DNA of 64,000 nt from Ectopseudomonas composti (GCF_900115475.1 NZ_FOWP01000006.1:1-64000), one strand, 5' to 3'. Shown: positions 53,902 to 63,555, counted from the first letter of the stretch. The notes: generated by a model not told the origin, from the letters alone. A program made the numbers and translations.

Positions 53902-56900
53902 TTAGCCGATGGTCATCAGGCTGGCATTACCGCCGGCCGCTGCGGTGTTGACGCTCAGGGCGTGTTCCACCAGCAGGCGTTCCAGTGCGATGTCGGTCTC
54001 GCCCTTGTTCAGGCCGTGTACGCCGACGATGGCGCCCTTGCGCTGCGCTGCCTGCTCGCTCACCGCGCGCAGCTGGTCGGAGTCGCCGTGGTGCAGGATG
54101 GCGTCCAGCTCCACATCGACGTTGTTCCAGTCGGCCACCAGTTGGATGTGCTTCTGCACCTCCTTCGGCAGTTCGCTGTACAGCGCGCGCTGGCTTTCCA
54201 GCCAGATCGCCCGGCTGCCGACGGCCAGGGTCGCAGCCAGCTGCGCCAGCAGATCACCGCGCTCGTCGGCCAGGTTCAGCACGTGCTCGCGCGGCAGCAG
54301 GGTGTAGCTGTTGCGCTCGCCGGTCGGGCCGGCCAGCGTGTGGACGCTGAAGCTCTGCGACAGGCCGCGGTACTGCTCGAACAATGCGGCGATGGTCGGC
54401 TCCTGCTTGCCAGCCCATTCGGCGAAGGCGGCGCGGACCTTGTCCAACTCGGTCGGTGCAGGCAGCGCCTGCACCTCGGCCTGTTGCAGGTAATGGGCGA
54501 CGGCCTCCTGCGGGCGGGTCGCCAGCAGACGATACAGGTACAGCGGACCACCGGCTTTCGGGCCGGTGCCGGACAGACCCTCGCCACCGAATGGCTGCAC
54601 GCCGACCACGGCACCGACGATGTTGCGGTTGACGTACAGGTTGCCGACCTTGGCTGTGCCGACCACCTGGGCGATGGTTTCGTCGATGCGCGTGTGCACG
54701 CCGAGCGTCAGGCCGTAGCCGCTGTCGTTGATCTGCTGCAGCAGCTTGCCCAGATCTGCGCGCTGGTAGCGCACCACGTGCAGCACCGGGCCGAAGATCT
54801 CGCGCTTCATCTCGTCGAAGCTGTCCAGCTCGATCAACGTCGGCACGACGAAGGTGCCGCGCTTGATCTCGTCAGCGTTGACGCGCGCCAGCTGGGTGAC
54901 CTTGCGGCCTTTTTCGCGCAGCTTGGCGATATGGCTGTCGATGCCGGTCTTGGCCTCGGCGTCGATCACCGGGCCGATGTCGGTATTGAGGCGTTCCGGG
55001 TTGCCCAGGCTGTATTCGGCCATGGCGCCCTTGAGCATGGTCAGCACACGGTCGGCCACGTCGTCCTGCACGCACAGTACGCGCAGGGCCGAGCAGCGCT
55101 GGCCGGCGCTGTCGAAGGCAGAGGCGACCACGTCCATCACCACCTGCTCGGTCAGTGCCGAGGAGTCGACGATCATGGCGTTGAGGCCGCCGGTTTCGGC
55201 GATCAGCGGAATGGTGCGGCCCTGTGCATCGAGACGACCGGCGATGTTGCGCTGGAGGATGCCGGCCACTTCGGTGGAACCGGTGAACATCACGCCACGC
55301 ACGCGCTCGTCACCGACCAGGCGCGCACCGACGGTTTCACCACGGCCCGGCAACAGTTGCACGGCGCCAGCCGGTACGCCGGCTTGGCGCAGCAGGCGTA
55401 CGGCTTGCGCAGCGATCAGCGGCGTCTGCTCGGCCGGTTTGGCCAGCACGGTGTTGCCGGCGGCCAGCGCAGCGCAGACCTGGCCGGTGAAGATCGCCAG
55501 GGGAAAGTTCCACGGGCTGATGCACACCACCGGGCCCAGCGGGCGGTGGCTGTCATTGCTGAAGCTGCGCGCCTGGATCGCGTAATAACGGAGGAAGTCC
55601 ACCGCCTCACGCACTTCGGCGATGGCGTTGGCGAAGGTCTTGCCGGACTCGCGCACCAGCAGGCCCATCAATTGCTGCAGCTCGGCTTCCATCAGGTCGG
55701 CAGCGCGCTCCAGCACGGCGGCACGCTCGGCCGGCAGCGTGGACTGCCAGATCTGCCCGCTGGCCAGGGCGCAGAGGATGGCGCTGTCGACGTCCTTGAC
55801 GCTGGCTTCGCGCACGTGGCCGACCAGATCACGGTGGTCGGCCGGGTTGCGCACCGGCTCCGGCTCGCCCGGATTGGCGCCATCGCAACCGAGCATCGGC
55901 TCGGCCAGGTAGCTGTGGTTGGCGGTCGACAGCAGCGCCGAGGACAGTGAGCCGAGGCGGTGTTCGTTGGCCAGGTCGAGGCCGGCGGAGTTGACCCTGT
56001 CCTTGCCGTACAGGTCACGCGGCATGGGGATGCGCGGATGCGGCAGACCGATGCTGCCTTCCTGCGCGGCCATCTGCTCGACCTGCTGCACCGGGTCGAG
56101 TACCAGGTCCTTGAGCGAGATGCTGTGGTCGGCGATGCGGTTGACGAAGCTGGTGTTGGCGCCGTTTTCCAGCAGGCGGCGCACCAGATAGGCCAGCAAG
56201 GTTTCGTGGCTGCCCACCGGTGCGTAGATGCGGCACGGGCGGTTCAGCTTGCCGTCGGCGATCTTGCCCACCACTTGCTCGTACAGCGGCTCGCCCATGC
56301 CGTGCAGGCACTGGAACTCGTACTGGCCCGGGTAGTAGTTCTGCCCGGCCAGGTGGTAGATGGCCGACAGCGAATGGGCGTTGTGGGTGGCGAACTGCGG
56401 GTAGATGGCTTCCGGCGCGGCCAGCAGTTTGCGCGCACAGGCGATGTAGGACACATCGGTGTACGGCTTGCGGGTGTACACCGGGTAGCCTTCCAGGCCG
56501 TTGACCTGGGCCAGCTTGATCTCGCTGTCCCAGTAGGCGCCTTTCACCAGGCGGATCATCAGGCGATGACGGCTGCGCTTGGCCAGGTCGATGACGTAGT
56601 CGATCACGTACGGGCAGCGCTTCTGGTAGGCCTGGATGACGAAGCCGATGCCGTTCCAGCCAGCCAGGGACGGGTCGAAGCACAGGCGCTCGAGCAGGTC
56701 CAGCGACAGCTCCAGGCGGTCGGCTTCCTCGGCGTCGATGTTGAGGCCGATGTCGTACTGCTTGGCCAGTTGGGTCAGGCTCAGCAGGGTCGGGTACAGC
56801 TCGTCCATCACGCGCTCGTACTGGGCACGGCTGTAGCGCGGGTGCAGGGCGGAGAGCTTGATCGAGATGCCTGGGCCTTCGTAGATGCCGCGACCGTGCG

Positions 56901-57837
56901 AGGCCTTGCCGATGGCGTGGATGGCCTGCTCGTAGGAGGCCAGGTAGCGCTTGGCGTCTTCTTCGGTCAGCGCGGCTTCACCGAGCATGTCGTAGGAATA
57001 GCGGAAGCCCTTGGCTTCCAGGGTGGCGGCGTTGGCCAGGGCTTCGGCGATGGTTTCACCGGTGACGAACTGCTCGCCCATCAGGCGCATGGCCATGTCC
57101 ACGCCCTTGCGGATCACCGGCTCGCCGCTCTTGCCGATCAGGCGGTTGAGCGCCGAGGTCATGCCGGCTTCGGTGTGGGTCGACACCAGCTTGCCGGTAA
57201 TCAGCAGGCCCCAGCTGGCGGCGTTGACGAACATCGACGGGCTCTGGCCGAGGTGCTGGCTCCAGTTGCCGTTGGCAATCTTGTCGCGGATCAGCGCGTC
57301 GCGGGTGGCCTTGTCGGGGATGCGCAGCAGGGCTTCGGCCAGGCACATCAGCGCCACGCCTTCCTGCGAGGACAGCGAGAACTCCTGCAGCAGGCCCTGC
57401 ACCAGGCCCTGACGGCCGCTGGCGTTCTTCTGGTTACGCAGCTTCTCGGCAATACCCAGGGCCAGCTTCTGCGAAGCCTCGGCCTGCTCCGGGTTCAGGC
57501 GCGCCTGCTCCAGCAGCATCGGCACCACTTCGGTTTCCGGGCGGCGGTAGGCGCTGGTGATGGCGGCGCGCAGCACCGACTGCGGCAGGATGCTCTCGGC
57601 GAAGTCGAGGAATACCTGCAGACCTTGCTCGGTCAGCGATTCCAGGGCTTCTTCACCGGCGGCTGCGGCCAGGCCGGCATGCTCGGCGGGCGTCAGGCCA
57701 CTCTCGACTTGCTCCAGATAATTGAAGATCGCCTGCTTGATCATCCAGTGCGGCGTGCGGTCGATCTGCGCGGCGGCCTTTTTCAGGCGTTCGCGGGTGG
57801 CATCGTCGAGTTTTACGCCAAGCGTGGTGGTAGCCAT
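53902..57837 (-). CDS. putA: Trifunctional proline utilisation protein PutA
   Basis: 1311 residues. N-terminal ribbon-helix-helix (residues 1-47, TTTLGVKLDDATRERLKKAAAQID), proline dehydrogenase barrel around residues 260-560 (FRYSYDMLGEAAL; GPGISIKLSALHPRY; LMIRLVKGAYWDSEI), P5C dehydrogenase around 640-1110 (SPWNFPLAIFTGQ; catalytic Cys in SAGQRCSALRV; Glu in IAETGGLNAMIVD) and a C-terminal ALDH-like tail. It oxidises proline to glutamate with FAD and NAD, and the RHH makes it an autoregulator. No putP is adjacent. GTTGCA sites lie in the 467-base upstream region. Confidence 0.97.
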   Translation of the reverse strand: MATTTLGVKLDDATRERLKKAAAQIDRTPHWMIKQAIFNYLEQVESGLTPAEHAGLAAAAGEEALESLTEQGLQVFLDFAESILPQSVLRAAITSAYRRPETEVVPMLLEQARLNPEQAEASQKLALGIAEKLRNQKNASGRQGLVQGLLQEFSLSSQEGVALMCLAEALLRIPDKATRDALIRDKIANGNWSQHLGQSPSMFVNAASWGLLITGKLVSTHTEAGMTSALNRLIGKSGEPVIRKGVDMAMRLMGEQFVTGETIAEALANAATLEAKGFRYSYDMLGEAALTEEDAKRYLASYEQAIHAIGKASHGRGIYEGPGISIKLSALHPRYSRAQYERVMDELYPTLLSLTQLAKQYDIGLNIDAEEADRLELSLDLLERLCFDPSLAGWNGIGFVIQAYQKRCPYVIDYVIDLAKRSRHRLMIRLVKGAYWDSEIKLAQVNGLEGYPVYTRKPYTDVSYIACARKLLAAPEAIYPQFATHNAHSLSAIYHLAGQNYYPGQYEFQCLHGMGEPLYEQVVGKIADGKLNRPCRIYAPVGSHETLLAYLVRRLLENGANTSFVNRIADHSISLKDLVLDPVQQVEQMAAQEGSIGLPHPRIPMPRDLYGKDRVNSAGLDLANEHRLGSLSSALLSTANHSYLAEPMLGCDGANPGEPEPVRNPADHRDLVGHVREASVKDVDSAILCALASGQIWQSTLPAERAAVLERAADLMEAELQQLMGLLVRESGKTFANAIAEVREAVDFLRYYAIQARSFSNDSHRPLGPVVCISPWNFPLAIFTGQVCAALAAGNTVLAKPAEQTPLIAAQAVRLLRQAGVPAGAVQLLPGRGETVGARLVGDERVRGVMFTGSTEVAGILQRNIAGRLDAQGRTIPLIAETGGLNAMIVDSSALTEQVVMDVVASAFDSAGQRCSALRVLCVQDDVADRVLTMLKGAMAEYSLGNPERLNTDIGPVIDAEAKTGIDSHIAKLREKGRKVTQLARVNADEIKRGTFVVPTLIELDSFDEMKREIFGPVLHVVRYQRADLGKLLQQINDSGYGLTLGVHTRIDETIAQVVGTAKVGNLYVNRNIVGAVVGVQPFGGEGLSGTGPKAGGPLYLYRLLATRPQEAVAHYLQQAEVQALPAPTELDKVRAAFAEWAGKQEPTIAALFEQYRGLSQSFSVHTLAGPTGERNSYTLLPREHVLNLADERGDLLAQLAATLAVGSRAIWLESQRALYSELPKEVQKHIQLVADWNNVDVELDAILHHGDSDQLRAVSEQAAQRKGAIVGVHGLNKGETDIALERLLVEHALSVNTAAAGGNASLMTIG

Positions 57838-57981
57838 GGAGAGTCCTACTTGTCAGGTTATGCAGGGTAAAAACTGCCAGAAGCAGTTTTTGACGTCGCT
57901 TGCGACGGCCCGAAGCGGTGCCGCCATGAATGGCGGGCAGCAGAAAAAGCTGCGCGAGATTAAACCTGCTTTGGTGCTTGG

Positions 57982-58167
57982 TGCAACTAGGTGCAACCAA
58001 TAAATTCGGTGTCCCGACGGACGTTCGTTTTGCCTTTGATACTGTCGCTGCAGCGCCTGTTTCAGTGCTGTGCAGAGCATTTGATGCATTCGGCAACCTG
58101 GGCGCGGGAGCGCTGAGAGGGTTCGCCTGATCCAGCAGACCGATGCGCTGCGTCATCATGGTGCAAC
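57982..58167 (-). promoter_or_regulatory. PutA-type operator sites (three GTTGCA)
   Basis: GTTGCA, the core recognised by the PutA ribbon-helix-helix domain in E. coli, occurs on the minus strand at 57982-57987, 57992-57997 (10 bases apart, one helix turn) and 58162-58167. The first two are about 145-160 bases upstream of the putA ATG, each within GGTTGCACC-like repeats. The region 57838-58304 shows no gene. Confidence 0.6.
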
Positions 58168-58304
58168 CTTGGTGCTACCCATGCGTGAGAGCTGAGCGGC
58201 GGCCTGGCCAGCGCGTCGAACACTATCGCGACTGGGTAACACCTGTTCAGCATAGACCGCGAGATTGCGGTGGTGTGGCTCCCGACGGTCGGCGGCGAAC
58301 AGCG

Positions 58305-59195
58305 CTAGCCCTGCTCACGGATGATGGCAATCAATGCCTGTAACGGCGCCGGAACGTGGCGGTAGCTGGAGTAGTAGAGGCACAGGCCTGGGCATGGCGG
58401 CGTCCAGTCCTCCAGGAGCAGTACCAGTTCGCCTGTCTCCAGTGCCTGGCGAGCGAAGGACTGGGGGGCGTAGGCGATGCCCAGGCCAGCGCAGGCAGCC
58501 TCGATCAGCAGGTCGTTATCGTCCAGGCTCAGTGCGCCAGGTACGTCGAGCGTCAGCTGTTGTGTGCCCCGTTCGAACTCCCAGCGATAACGCTTGCCGC
58601 TGGGCATGCGTTGGCGGATGCAGCGATGGGAGCGCAGTTCATCAGGCGTGCCAGGGCGTCCGAAGGTGGCGACGTACGCGGGCGAGGCCACGGCGACGAA
58701 GCGCACGTTGCCGCCGAAGGGCACCGCCACCATGTCCCGGGGGACCGACTCGGCCAGTCGCACGCCAGCGTCGAAGCCCTCGGCGACGATATCCACCAGC
58801 CTGCCCTCGCTGACCAGATCGAGCTCCACATGGGGATGGCGTTGCAGGAAGGTCGGCACCACATGCTCGAGTAACCAGCGCGCGCCGCCCTTGCTGGCGT
58901 TGATGCGTAGGGTGCCGGCGAGCTCGTCGGGGCCATGGCTGACGGCATCGAGTGCGTCGTCCAGATCCCGCAGCAGGGGCGTCAGCCGCTGCAGCAGTTG
59001 TTCTCCAGCCTCCGTCAGGGCCACGCTGCGGGTGGTGCGGTGCAGCAGGCGAACCCCCAGGCGTTGTTCGAGCCCTTTGACGGCGTGGCTGAGAGAGGAG
59101 CGTGACACCCCAAGGGCGTCGGCGGCCTTCTGGAAGCTGCGCTGCTGAGCGACCTGAATGAAGGCCTTGAGATCGGCGAGGCTGGCTTTGCTCAT
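58305..59195 (-). CDS. LysR-family regulator divergent from lipocalin-like gene
   Basis: 296 residues from MSKASLADLKAFIQVAQQRS. Winged HTH with KAADALGVSRSSLSHAVKGLEQRLG, effector domain from about residue 90 (LRINASKGGARWLLEHVVPTFLQRHP), the CrgA/DsdC-like group that often controls a divergent gene. It lies 95 bases from the divergent lipocalin-like gene at 59291, the most likely target. A frame open 23 codons further up has no ribosome site. Confidence 0.92.
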   Translation of the reverse strand: MSKASLADLKAFIQVAQQRSFQKAADALGVSRSSLSHAVKGLEQRLGVRLLHRTTRSVALTEAGEQLLQRLTPLLRDLDDALDAVSHGPDELAGTLRINASKGGARWLLEHVVPTFLQRHPHVELDLVSEGRLVDIVAEGFDAGVRLAESVPRDMVAVPFGGNVRFVAVASPAYVATFGRPGTPDELRSHRCIRQRMPSGKRYRWEFERGTQQLTLDVPGALSLDDNDLLIEAACAGLGIAYAPQSFARQALETGELVLLLEDWTPPCPGLCLYYSSYRHVPAPLQALIAIIREQG

Positions 59196-59290
59196 TGGTG
59201 AGTTTTCTTCACGAGGTCGTTCGTATTGGTGCGTCTTATCATAGTTCGACCCGCGCCATACCATCGGTTCATCGTTAAAGGAGATGACCG

Positions 59291-59860
59291 ATGAAGAGCG
59301 AATCGAACCCCCGGGCCCGCTTCTGGCTCGACCTGATGCAGTGGCGCCAGCACTTGTCGCGGCCGTTGCTGGTGGCCGGCTTGCTGGCGCTGAGCTTGAG
59401 CGCCACGGCCCGCGATAGCGAACCCAAGGCGCGCACCGCCAACCAGGTGGCTGGCACCTGGCGTATGGTTTCCGCGACGTTGGAAACGGATGGTGGGGTC
59501 GAGCATCCCTACGGTGAAAACCCGCAGGGCATGTTGGTGTTCACGCCTGACATGCACTTCGTCGAAGTGCTGACCGACGGCGATACCCAACCTTTCGCAT
59601 CCGACGCGCGCGGCGGTGGCCGCGACGAAGAGAATCGCAGCGCCATGGCGTCGAGTATTGGTTTCTTTGGCACCTACAGCGTCGACGAGCAGGGGCAGTT
59701 CGCCGGTAACCGGGTCGAGGGCGCCACCTTTCCCAACTGGGTCGGTGGTGTCCGAACGACGAAGGAGTTGCAGCTGAGGGTCGAAGGTGAGCGGATGCAC
59801 GAGACCTTCACTCGCCCGGACGGTGGGCGTTTCAGAGCCGAATTCGTGCGCGCCAGGTAG
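59291..59860 (+). CDS. Secreted lipocalin-like domain protein
   Basis: 189 residues with AAAGGAG before the ATG. A hydrophobic segment LSRPLLVAGLLALSLSATARD (residues ~22-42) acts as a signal peptide, though its N-region is long. The mature part is a Lipocalin_5-type domain: QVAGTWRMVSATLETDGGVEHPYGENPQGMLVFTPDMHF and FGTYSVDEQGQF. Probably binds a small hydrophobic ligand outside the cytoplasm. Divergent LysR regulator at 59195. Confidence 0.85.
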   Translation: MKSESNPRARFWLDLMQWRQHLSRPLLVAGLLALSLSATARDSEPKARTANQVAGTWRMVSATLETDGGVEHPYGENPQGMLVFTPDMHFVEVLTDGDTQPFASDARGGGRDEENRSAMASSIGFFGTYSVDEQGQFAGNRVEGATFPNWVGGVRTTKELQLRVEGERMHETFTRPDGGRFRAEFVRAR

Positions 59861-59965
59861 CGCCGGAATGTGGTTGCGCTGCCATGCCCCGAACGATGAG
59901 CGCTGGCCGGTCAGGAGCAGGGTGCAGGCGAGCAGGCTGGCTCGACGGCGTGGTGCTTGTCGCAG

Positions 59966-60193
59966 TCAGTAGCGGCAGTCTTCGCCCATACGTAGGTAGA
60001 TCAACGTGTGCTGTTCACCCTTGGAGTCCAGGTAGACCATGCGGGCTTCGCCCGTTTCGCAGCCTTGCGGCAGGGTCTGACTGATGACCTTGGCGATGTC
60101 CAGGTGCATGCCGTAGTGGTATTGCTCGGGCGTTTCGGCGTGTGCCAGGGTGCTCGCACAGCCGAGCGCCAACAGGTAGGCGATACGTTTCAT
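59966..60193 (-). CDS. DUF2790 small periplasmic protein
   Basis: 75 residues. Signal peptide ending AHA (about residue 19), then the DUF2790 pattern YHYGMHLDIAKVISQT, two Cys (residues 45 and 73, likely a disulfide) and GEARMVYLDSKGEQH. The family is Pseudomonas-specific with many paralogues, some reported as metal-responsive. Function unknown. It lies 85 bases downstream of another small exported protein on the same strand. Confidence 0.85.
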   Translation of the reverse strand: MKRIAYLLALGCASTLAHAETPEQYHYGMHLDIAKVISQTLPQGCETGEARMVYLDSKGEQHTLIYLRMGEDCRY

Positions 60194-60278
60194 GATGGAC
60201 TCGATGCTGGAAAAAGGGCCGGGTCAGCGGCCCGAGGGACGTCGGTCAGGAGCAGCCCGGCGTCAGGTAAGCCAGGGT

Positions 60279-60461
60279 TCAACCGTGCTGATCGGTGTTC
60301 TGTGGGCTCACGGTTTGTGCCTGCTGGGTCGAGGTGTTGTGTGGATGTTGCTGATGAGCCTGTTGATGGGCGATGAATGCGGCTGACTCCTCGGCGAAGC
60401 AGGCTTGGCTGGCGAGCAGGGCGGAAAGGGATAGCGCAGCGGCAGTGATAAGGTTTTTCAT
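60279..60461 (-). CDS. Small exported His/Gln-rich protein
   Basis: 60 residues: signal peptide MKNLITAAALSLSALLASQ ending at CFAEE, followed by a short hydrophilic region with repeated Gln-His pairs (AHQQAHQQHPHN). Such a tail could bind metal ions. The ATG has GAGGAT upstream on its strand. Pairing with the DUF2790 gene suggests a common stress or metal role, which is inference. Confidence 0.65.
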   Translation of the reverse strand: MKNLITAAALSLSALLASQACFAEESAAFIAHQQAHQQHPHNTSTQQAQTVSPQNTDQHG

Positions 60462-60557
60462 GGGGCGATCCTCGTGGGGATTCTTCGTGGGTTCGAAGTC
60501 ATCCTAGTGAGGCATCGAGGTCGGAAAAAGCGCACTCCGGGTGAATGACCATTACCT

Positions 60558-61508
60558 TTAGCGCAACAATTTCTCTGGGCTTGCCCAATGCTGCGCGTCG
60601 TCCAGCACTGCTTCGTCGCCGAGCAACAACGGCGGCAGTTCGGCCTTGAGAAACTCTACCCAGGTGCGCGTCTTGGCATCGAGGAAGCGTCGCGACGGAT
60701 ACATCGCATAGATGTTCAGCGCGCGCAGCCGATACTGCGGCAGGATGCGCAGCAGGCGTCCCTCGCGCAGCGGCTGGCTGGCGACGAACGAGGGCAGCAG
60801 GCAGAAACCCATGCCGGCCTGGGCCGCCTTGACCAGCGCTTCGGCGACGTTGACCTGGAAACATTCGGCCGGCAGCGCCTCCAGCTGGTCGTCACCGAAA
60901 TCCCATTGGCCACGGTACAGCGGGTCGGTCAGGCGCAGATGGCGATGTCGCTGCAGGTCAGCCGGGTGCTCGGGAATGCCGTATTGAGCCAGGTAGCTGG
61001 GCGCGGCGCAGATAACGCTGTGGATCGCGCCAAGGCGCTGCGCAACCAATTGCGAGTCAGGCAGGTCGTGGGCGAAGGCGATGGTCACGTCGTGGCCGTC
61101 TTCGAGCAGGTCGGGGGTGCGCTGAGCCAGGGTCAGTTCCACCACGACCTGAGGGTATTGCTCGGCATAGCGGGCGATCAGCGGGGTGATGTGCTGCAAA
61201 CCGAGGCCTGTCATGGTGTGTACGCGCAGGCGGCCGCTGGGTGTGCGATGCGCGCCACGCGCCTCGGCGTCAGCTTCGTCGATCTGGCCGAGAATCTGCC
61301 GGCAGCGCTCCAGGTAGCGTTCGCCGGTTTCGGTCAGTGCCAGGCGCCGGGTGGTGCGCTGCAGCAGGCGTGCCTCGAGGTGTTGCTCGAGATCGGCGAT
61401 CAGGCGCGACACCTGCGCGGTGGACAGGGCCAGTGCCTGGGCCGCGGCAGTGAAGCTGCCGCGCTCGACCACCTGAACGAACACGCGCATGCCGTGCAAG
61501 GTATCCAT
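60558..61508 (-). CDS. LysR-family transcriptional regulator
   Basis: 316 residues. HTH from MDTLHGMRVFVQVVERGSFTAAAQALALSTAQVSRLIADLEQHL, effector domain from about residue 92 (SGRLRVHTMTGLGLQHITPLI). The CrgA-like subgroup. It sits 40 bases downstream of argO on the same strand; no divergent partner is present and its target is not clear. Confidence 0.92.
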   Translation of the reverse strand: MDTLHGMRVFVQVVERGSFTAAAQALALSTAQVSRLIADLEQHLEARLLQRTTRRLALTETGERYLERCRQILGQIDEADAEARGAHRTPSGRLRVHTMTGLGLQHITPLIARYAEQYPQVVVELTLAQRTPDLLEDGHDVTIAFAHDLPDSQLVAQRLGAIHSVICAAPSYLAQYGIPEHPADLQRHRHLRLTDPLYRGQWDFGDDQLEALPAECFQVNVAEALVKAAQAGMGFCLLPSFVASQPLREGRLLRILPQYRLRALNIYAMYPSRRFLDAKTRTWVEFLKAELPPLLLGDEAVLDDAQHWASPEKLLR

Positions 61509-61548
61509 TGTTGCTCCTTGCGTAATTAGCCCGGCGCATTATGCGCGA

Positions 61549-62151
61549 TTACAGCGCGCCGAGAATCAACTGCGCCGCCACCGCAAACATCATCGCCGCC
61601 ACGCCGAGGTCGATCAGGCGCCAGGTCAGTGGCCTGGCCAGCCAAGGCGCAAGCCAGGCTGCGCCGAGCGCCAGGGTGCTGAACCAGAGAAAAGAGGCGC
61701 TGGCGGCACCCGCTGCATAGGCGCCAGGCTCGGGTTGCTGGGCGCCGAGCGAGCCGATCAGCAGTACGGTATCCAGATAGACGTGCGGGTTGAGCAGGGT
61801 GACCGCCAGGGCCGCGAGCATCACCGCGCGCAACGAACGTGGTTCGCTACCGGCCGCCTGCAACGATTGCGGACGTGCGGCGCGCAGCAGTGCCTGGCTG
61901 CCGTACCAGATCAGGAAAGCAGCACCGCCCCAGCGAGCAATGGCCAGCAAGGTCGGGCTCTGCGCCAGCAGCGTGGCCAGGCCGAACACGCCGGCGGCCA
62001 CCAGCAGGGCGTCGCAGAGGATGCACAGCGCTGCCACCGGCAGGTGGTGTTCACGGCGCAGGCTTTGCGCCAGAACGAAGGCGTTCTGCGCGCCGATGGC
62101 CATGATCAGACCGATGGCCACCAGCAGGCCGTTGCTGTAGCTCTGCCACAT
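61549..62151 (-). CDS. argO: LysE/ArgO-family basic amino-acid exporter
   Basis: 200 residues from the ATG at 62149-62151, overlapping the stop of the ACT-domain gene; a GTG one codon earlier is not needed. Five or six membrane helices with the LysE motif LIMAIGAQNAFVLAQSL near the start and LLNPHVYLDTVLLIGS in the middle. Exports arginine and/or lysine. The divergent ArgP regulator at 62659 is its expected activator. Confidence 0.92.
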   Translation of the reverse strand: MWQSYSNGLLVAIGLIMAIGAQNAFVLAQSLRREHHLPVAALCILCDALLVAAGVFGLATLLAQSPTLLAIARWGGAAFLIWYGSQALLRAARPQSLQAAGSEPRSLRAVMLAALAVTLLNPHVYLDTVLLIGSLGAQQPEPGAYAAGAASASFLWFSTLALGAAWLAPWLARPLTWRLIDLGVAAMMFAVAAQLILGAL

Positions 62152-62564
62152 CACACCGGCTCCGGCATAGAGGCCGCCGACAAGGCGCGCAGGGTGGACA
62201 GCGCCTGCTCGGCACGCTCGCTGGGCACGAAGATATGGTCGTGATGAAAGCCGGCGACCACGTTGCAGCTGATTCCTGCCTGCGCCAGGGCGGCAGAGAA
62301 AGATGCTGTGAGGCCTACGGCGGCCAGCGACGAATGCACCTCAAGGGTGATCCAGGCAGCGACGTAGTCATAGCGCAAGCCATGAGCGTCGGCTACTTCA
62401 CGCGTCAGTACCAGGCTCAGGCCTTCGGCTTCGCGCAGGCTGGCGACTGCCTGCAGGGCGCTGCAGTCATGATCGGCGGCAACGCAACAGAACACGTACT
62501 GACCTGGGTTGAGCTGCGGCGTCATGCTTTGCAGCAGGCGTGCGAGGTTGGTTTCGCCAGACAT
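62151..62564 (-). CDS. ACT-domain protein upstream of argO
   Basis: 137 residues in two ACT-like halves: LLQSMTPQLNPGQYVFCCVA then VTLEVHSSLAAVGLTASFSAALAQAGISCNVVAGFHHDHIFVP, the latter close to the amino-acid-binding DUF2241/ACT_7 type. Probably binds an amino acid. It overlaps argO and shares a 94-base gap with the divergent argP, so it may sense the exporter's substrate; this is inference. Confidence 0.82.
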   Translation of the reverse strand: MSGETNLARLLQSMTPQLNPGQYVFCCVAADHDCSALQAVASLREAEGLSLVLTREVADAHGLRYDYVAAWITLEVHSSLAAVGLTASFSAALAQAGISCNVVAGFHHDHIFVPSERAEQALSTLRALSAASMPEPV

Positions 62565-62658
62565 GGCGGGCTCCTGATTGGACTGAATGTTGGCGAGTCT
62601 GCGGCTTCTGCATGTATAAGAGAAACCAATATTACTGATCGCTCATTAGGAAAATCGA

Positions 62659-63555
62659 TTGTTCGATTACAAACTTCTTGCCGCGCTGGCAGCGGTGGTG
62701 GAGCAGGCTGGTTTCGAGCGGGCGGCGCAGGTGCTGGGGCTGTCGCAGTCGGCGGTGTCGCAGCGCATCAAGTTGCTCGAAGCACGGGTCGGCCAGCCGG
62801 TGCTGGTGCGTGCCACGCCACCGGCGCCCACCGAAATCGGCCGGCGTCTGCTCAACCATGTGCAGCAGGTACGCCTGCTCGAACGCGACCTGCAGGGCCA
62901 GGTACCGGGGCTGGACGAGCAGACCTTGCCCGAGCGCCTGCGCATCGCCATCAACGCCGATAGCCTGGCGACCTGGTGGGCGGCGGCGACGGCCGATTTT
63001 TGCGCCAACCAGCAGGTGTTGATGGAACTGGTGGTGGAGGACCAGGAAGTAGGCCTCAAGCGCATGCGTGCGGGCGAAGTGGCCGGTTGCGTGTGTGCTG
63101 CCGAGCGCCCGGTGGCAGGCGCGCGCAGCCTGGTGCTGGGCGCGATGCGCTATCGCGCGCTGGCCAGCCCGGCCTTCATCGCCCGGCATTTTGCGGCTGG
63201 CGTCACTCCCGAGGCGCTGGCACGTGCGCCGGCCATCGTCTACGGCCCGGATGACCAACTGCAGCATCGCTACCTGGCGGGCCTCGGTGTCACGGGGGCC
63301 TTCGCCTATCACCTGTGCCCCTCGTCCGAAGGCTTCGTGCGCCTGACCGAAGGCGGCCTGGGCTGGGGCCTGGTGCCGCAATTGCAGGTACGAGAAGCGT
63401 TGGCCAGCGGCAGGCTGGTGGACCTGGTGCCCGAGCGCTTCATCGACGTGCCGTTGTACTGGCATCACTGGCGCAATGGCGGCGAGTTGCTCAGCGAACT
63501 GACTGCACAGCTGCGTCGTCACTCGGCATCGGTGTTGGTGCCGTTGCACCAATGA
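62659..63555 (+). CDS. argP: LysR-type regulator ArgP (IciA)
   Basis: 298 residues from a TTG (FDYKLLAALAAVVEQAGFERAA), with AGGAAA six bases upstream. HTH QVLGLSQSAVSQRIKLLEARVGQPVLVRATPP is the ArgP pattern, and the C-terminal domain has GYPGLG-type ligand segments (GGLGWGLVPQLQV). ArgP senses lysine and arginine and activates argO. Divergent from the ACT-argO pair, the classical arrangement. Confidence 0.92.
   Translation: MFDYKLLAALAAVVEQAGFERAAQVLGLSQSAVSQRIKLLEARVGQPVLVRATPPAPTEIGRRLLNHVQQVRLLERDLQGQVPGLDEQTLPERLRIAINADSLATWWAAATADFCANQQVLMELVVEDQEVGLKRMRAGEVAGCVCAAERPVAGARSLVLGAMRYRALASPAFIARHFAAGVTPEALARAPAIVYGPDDQLQHRYLAGLGVTGAFAYHLCPSSEGFVRLTEGGLGWGLVPQLQVREALASGRLVDLVPERFIDVPLYWHHWRNGGELLSELTAQLRRHSASVLVPLHQ

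Noticed and set aside
53962..57870. Two plus-strand frames of over 600 codons antisense to putA
   Set aside because: Length is explained by GC-rich codon bias of putA on the other strand; composition is low-complexity and no start context is seen.
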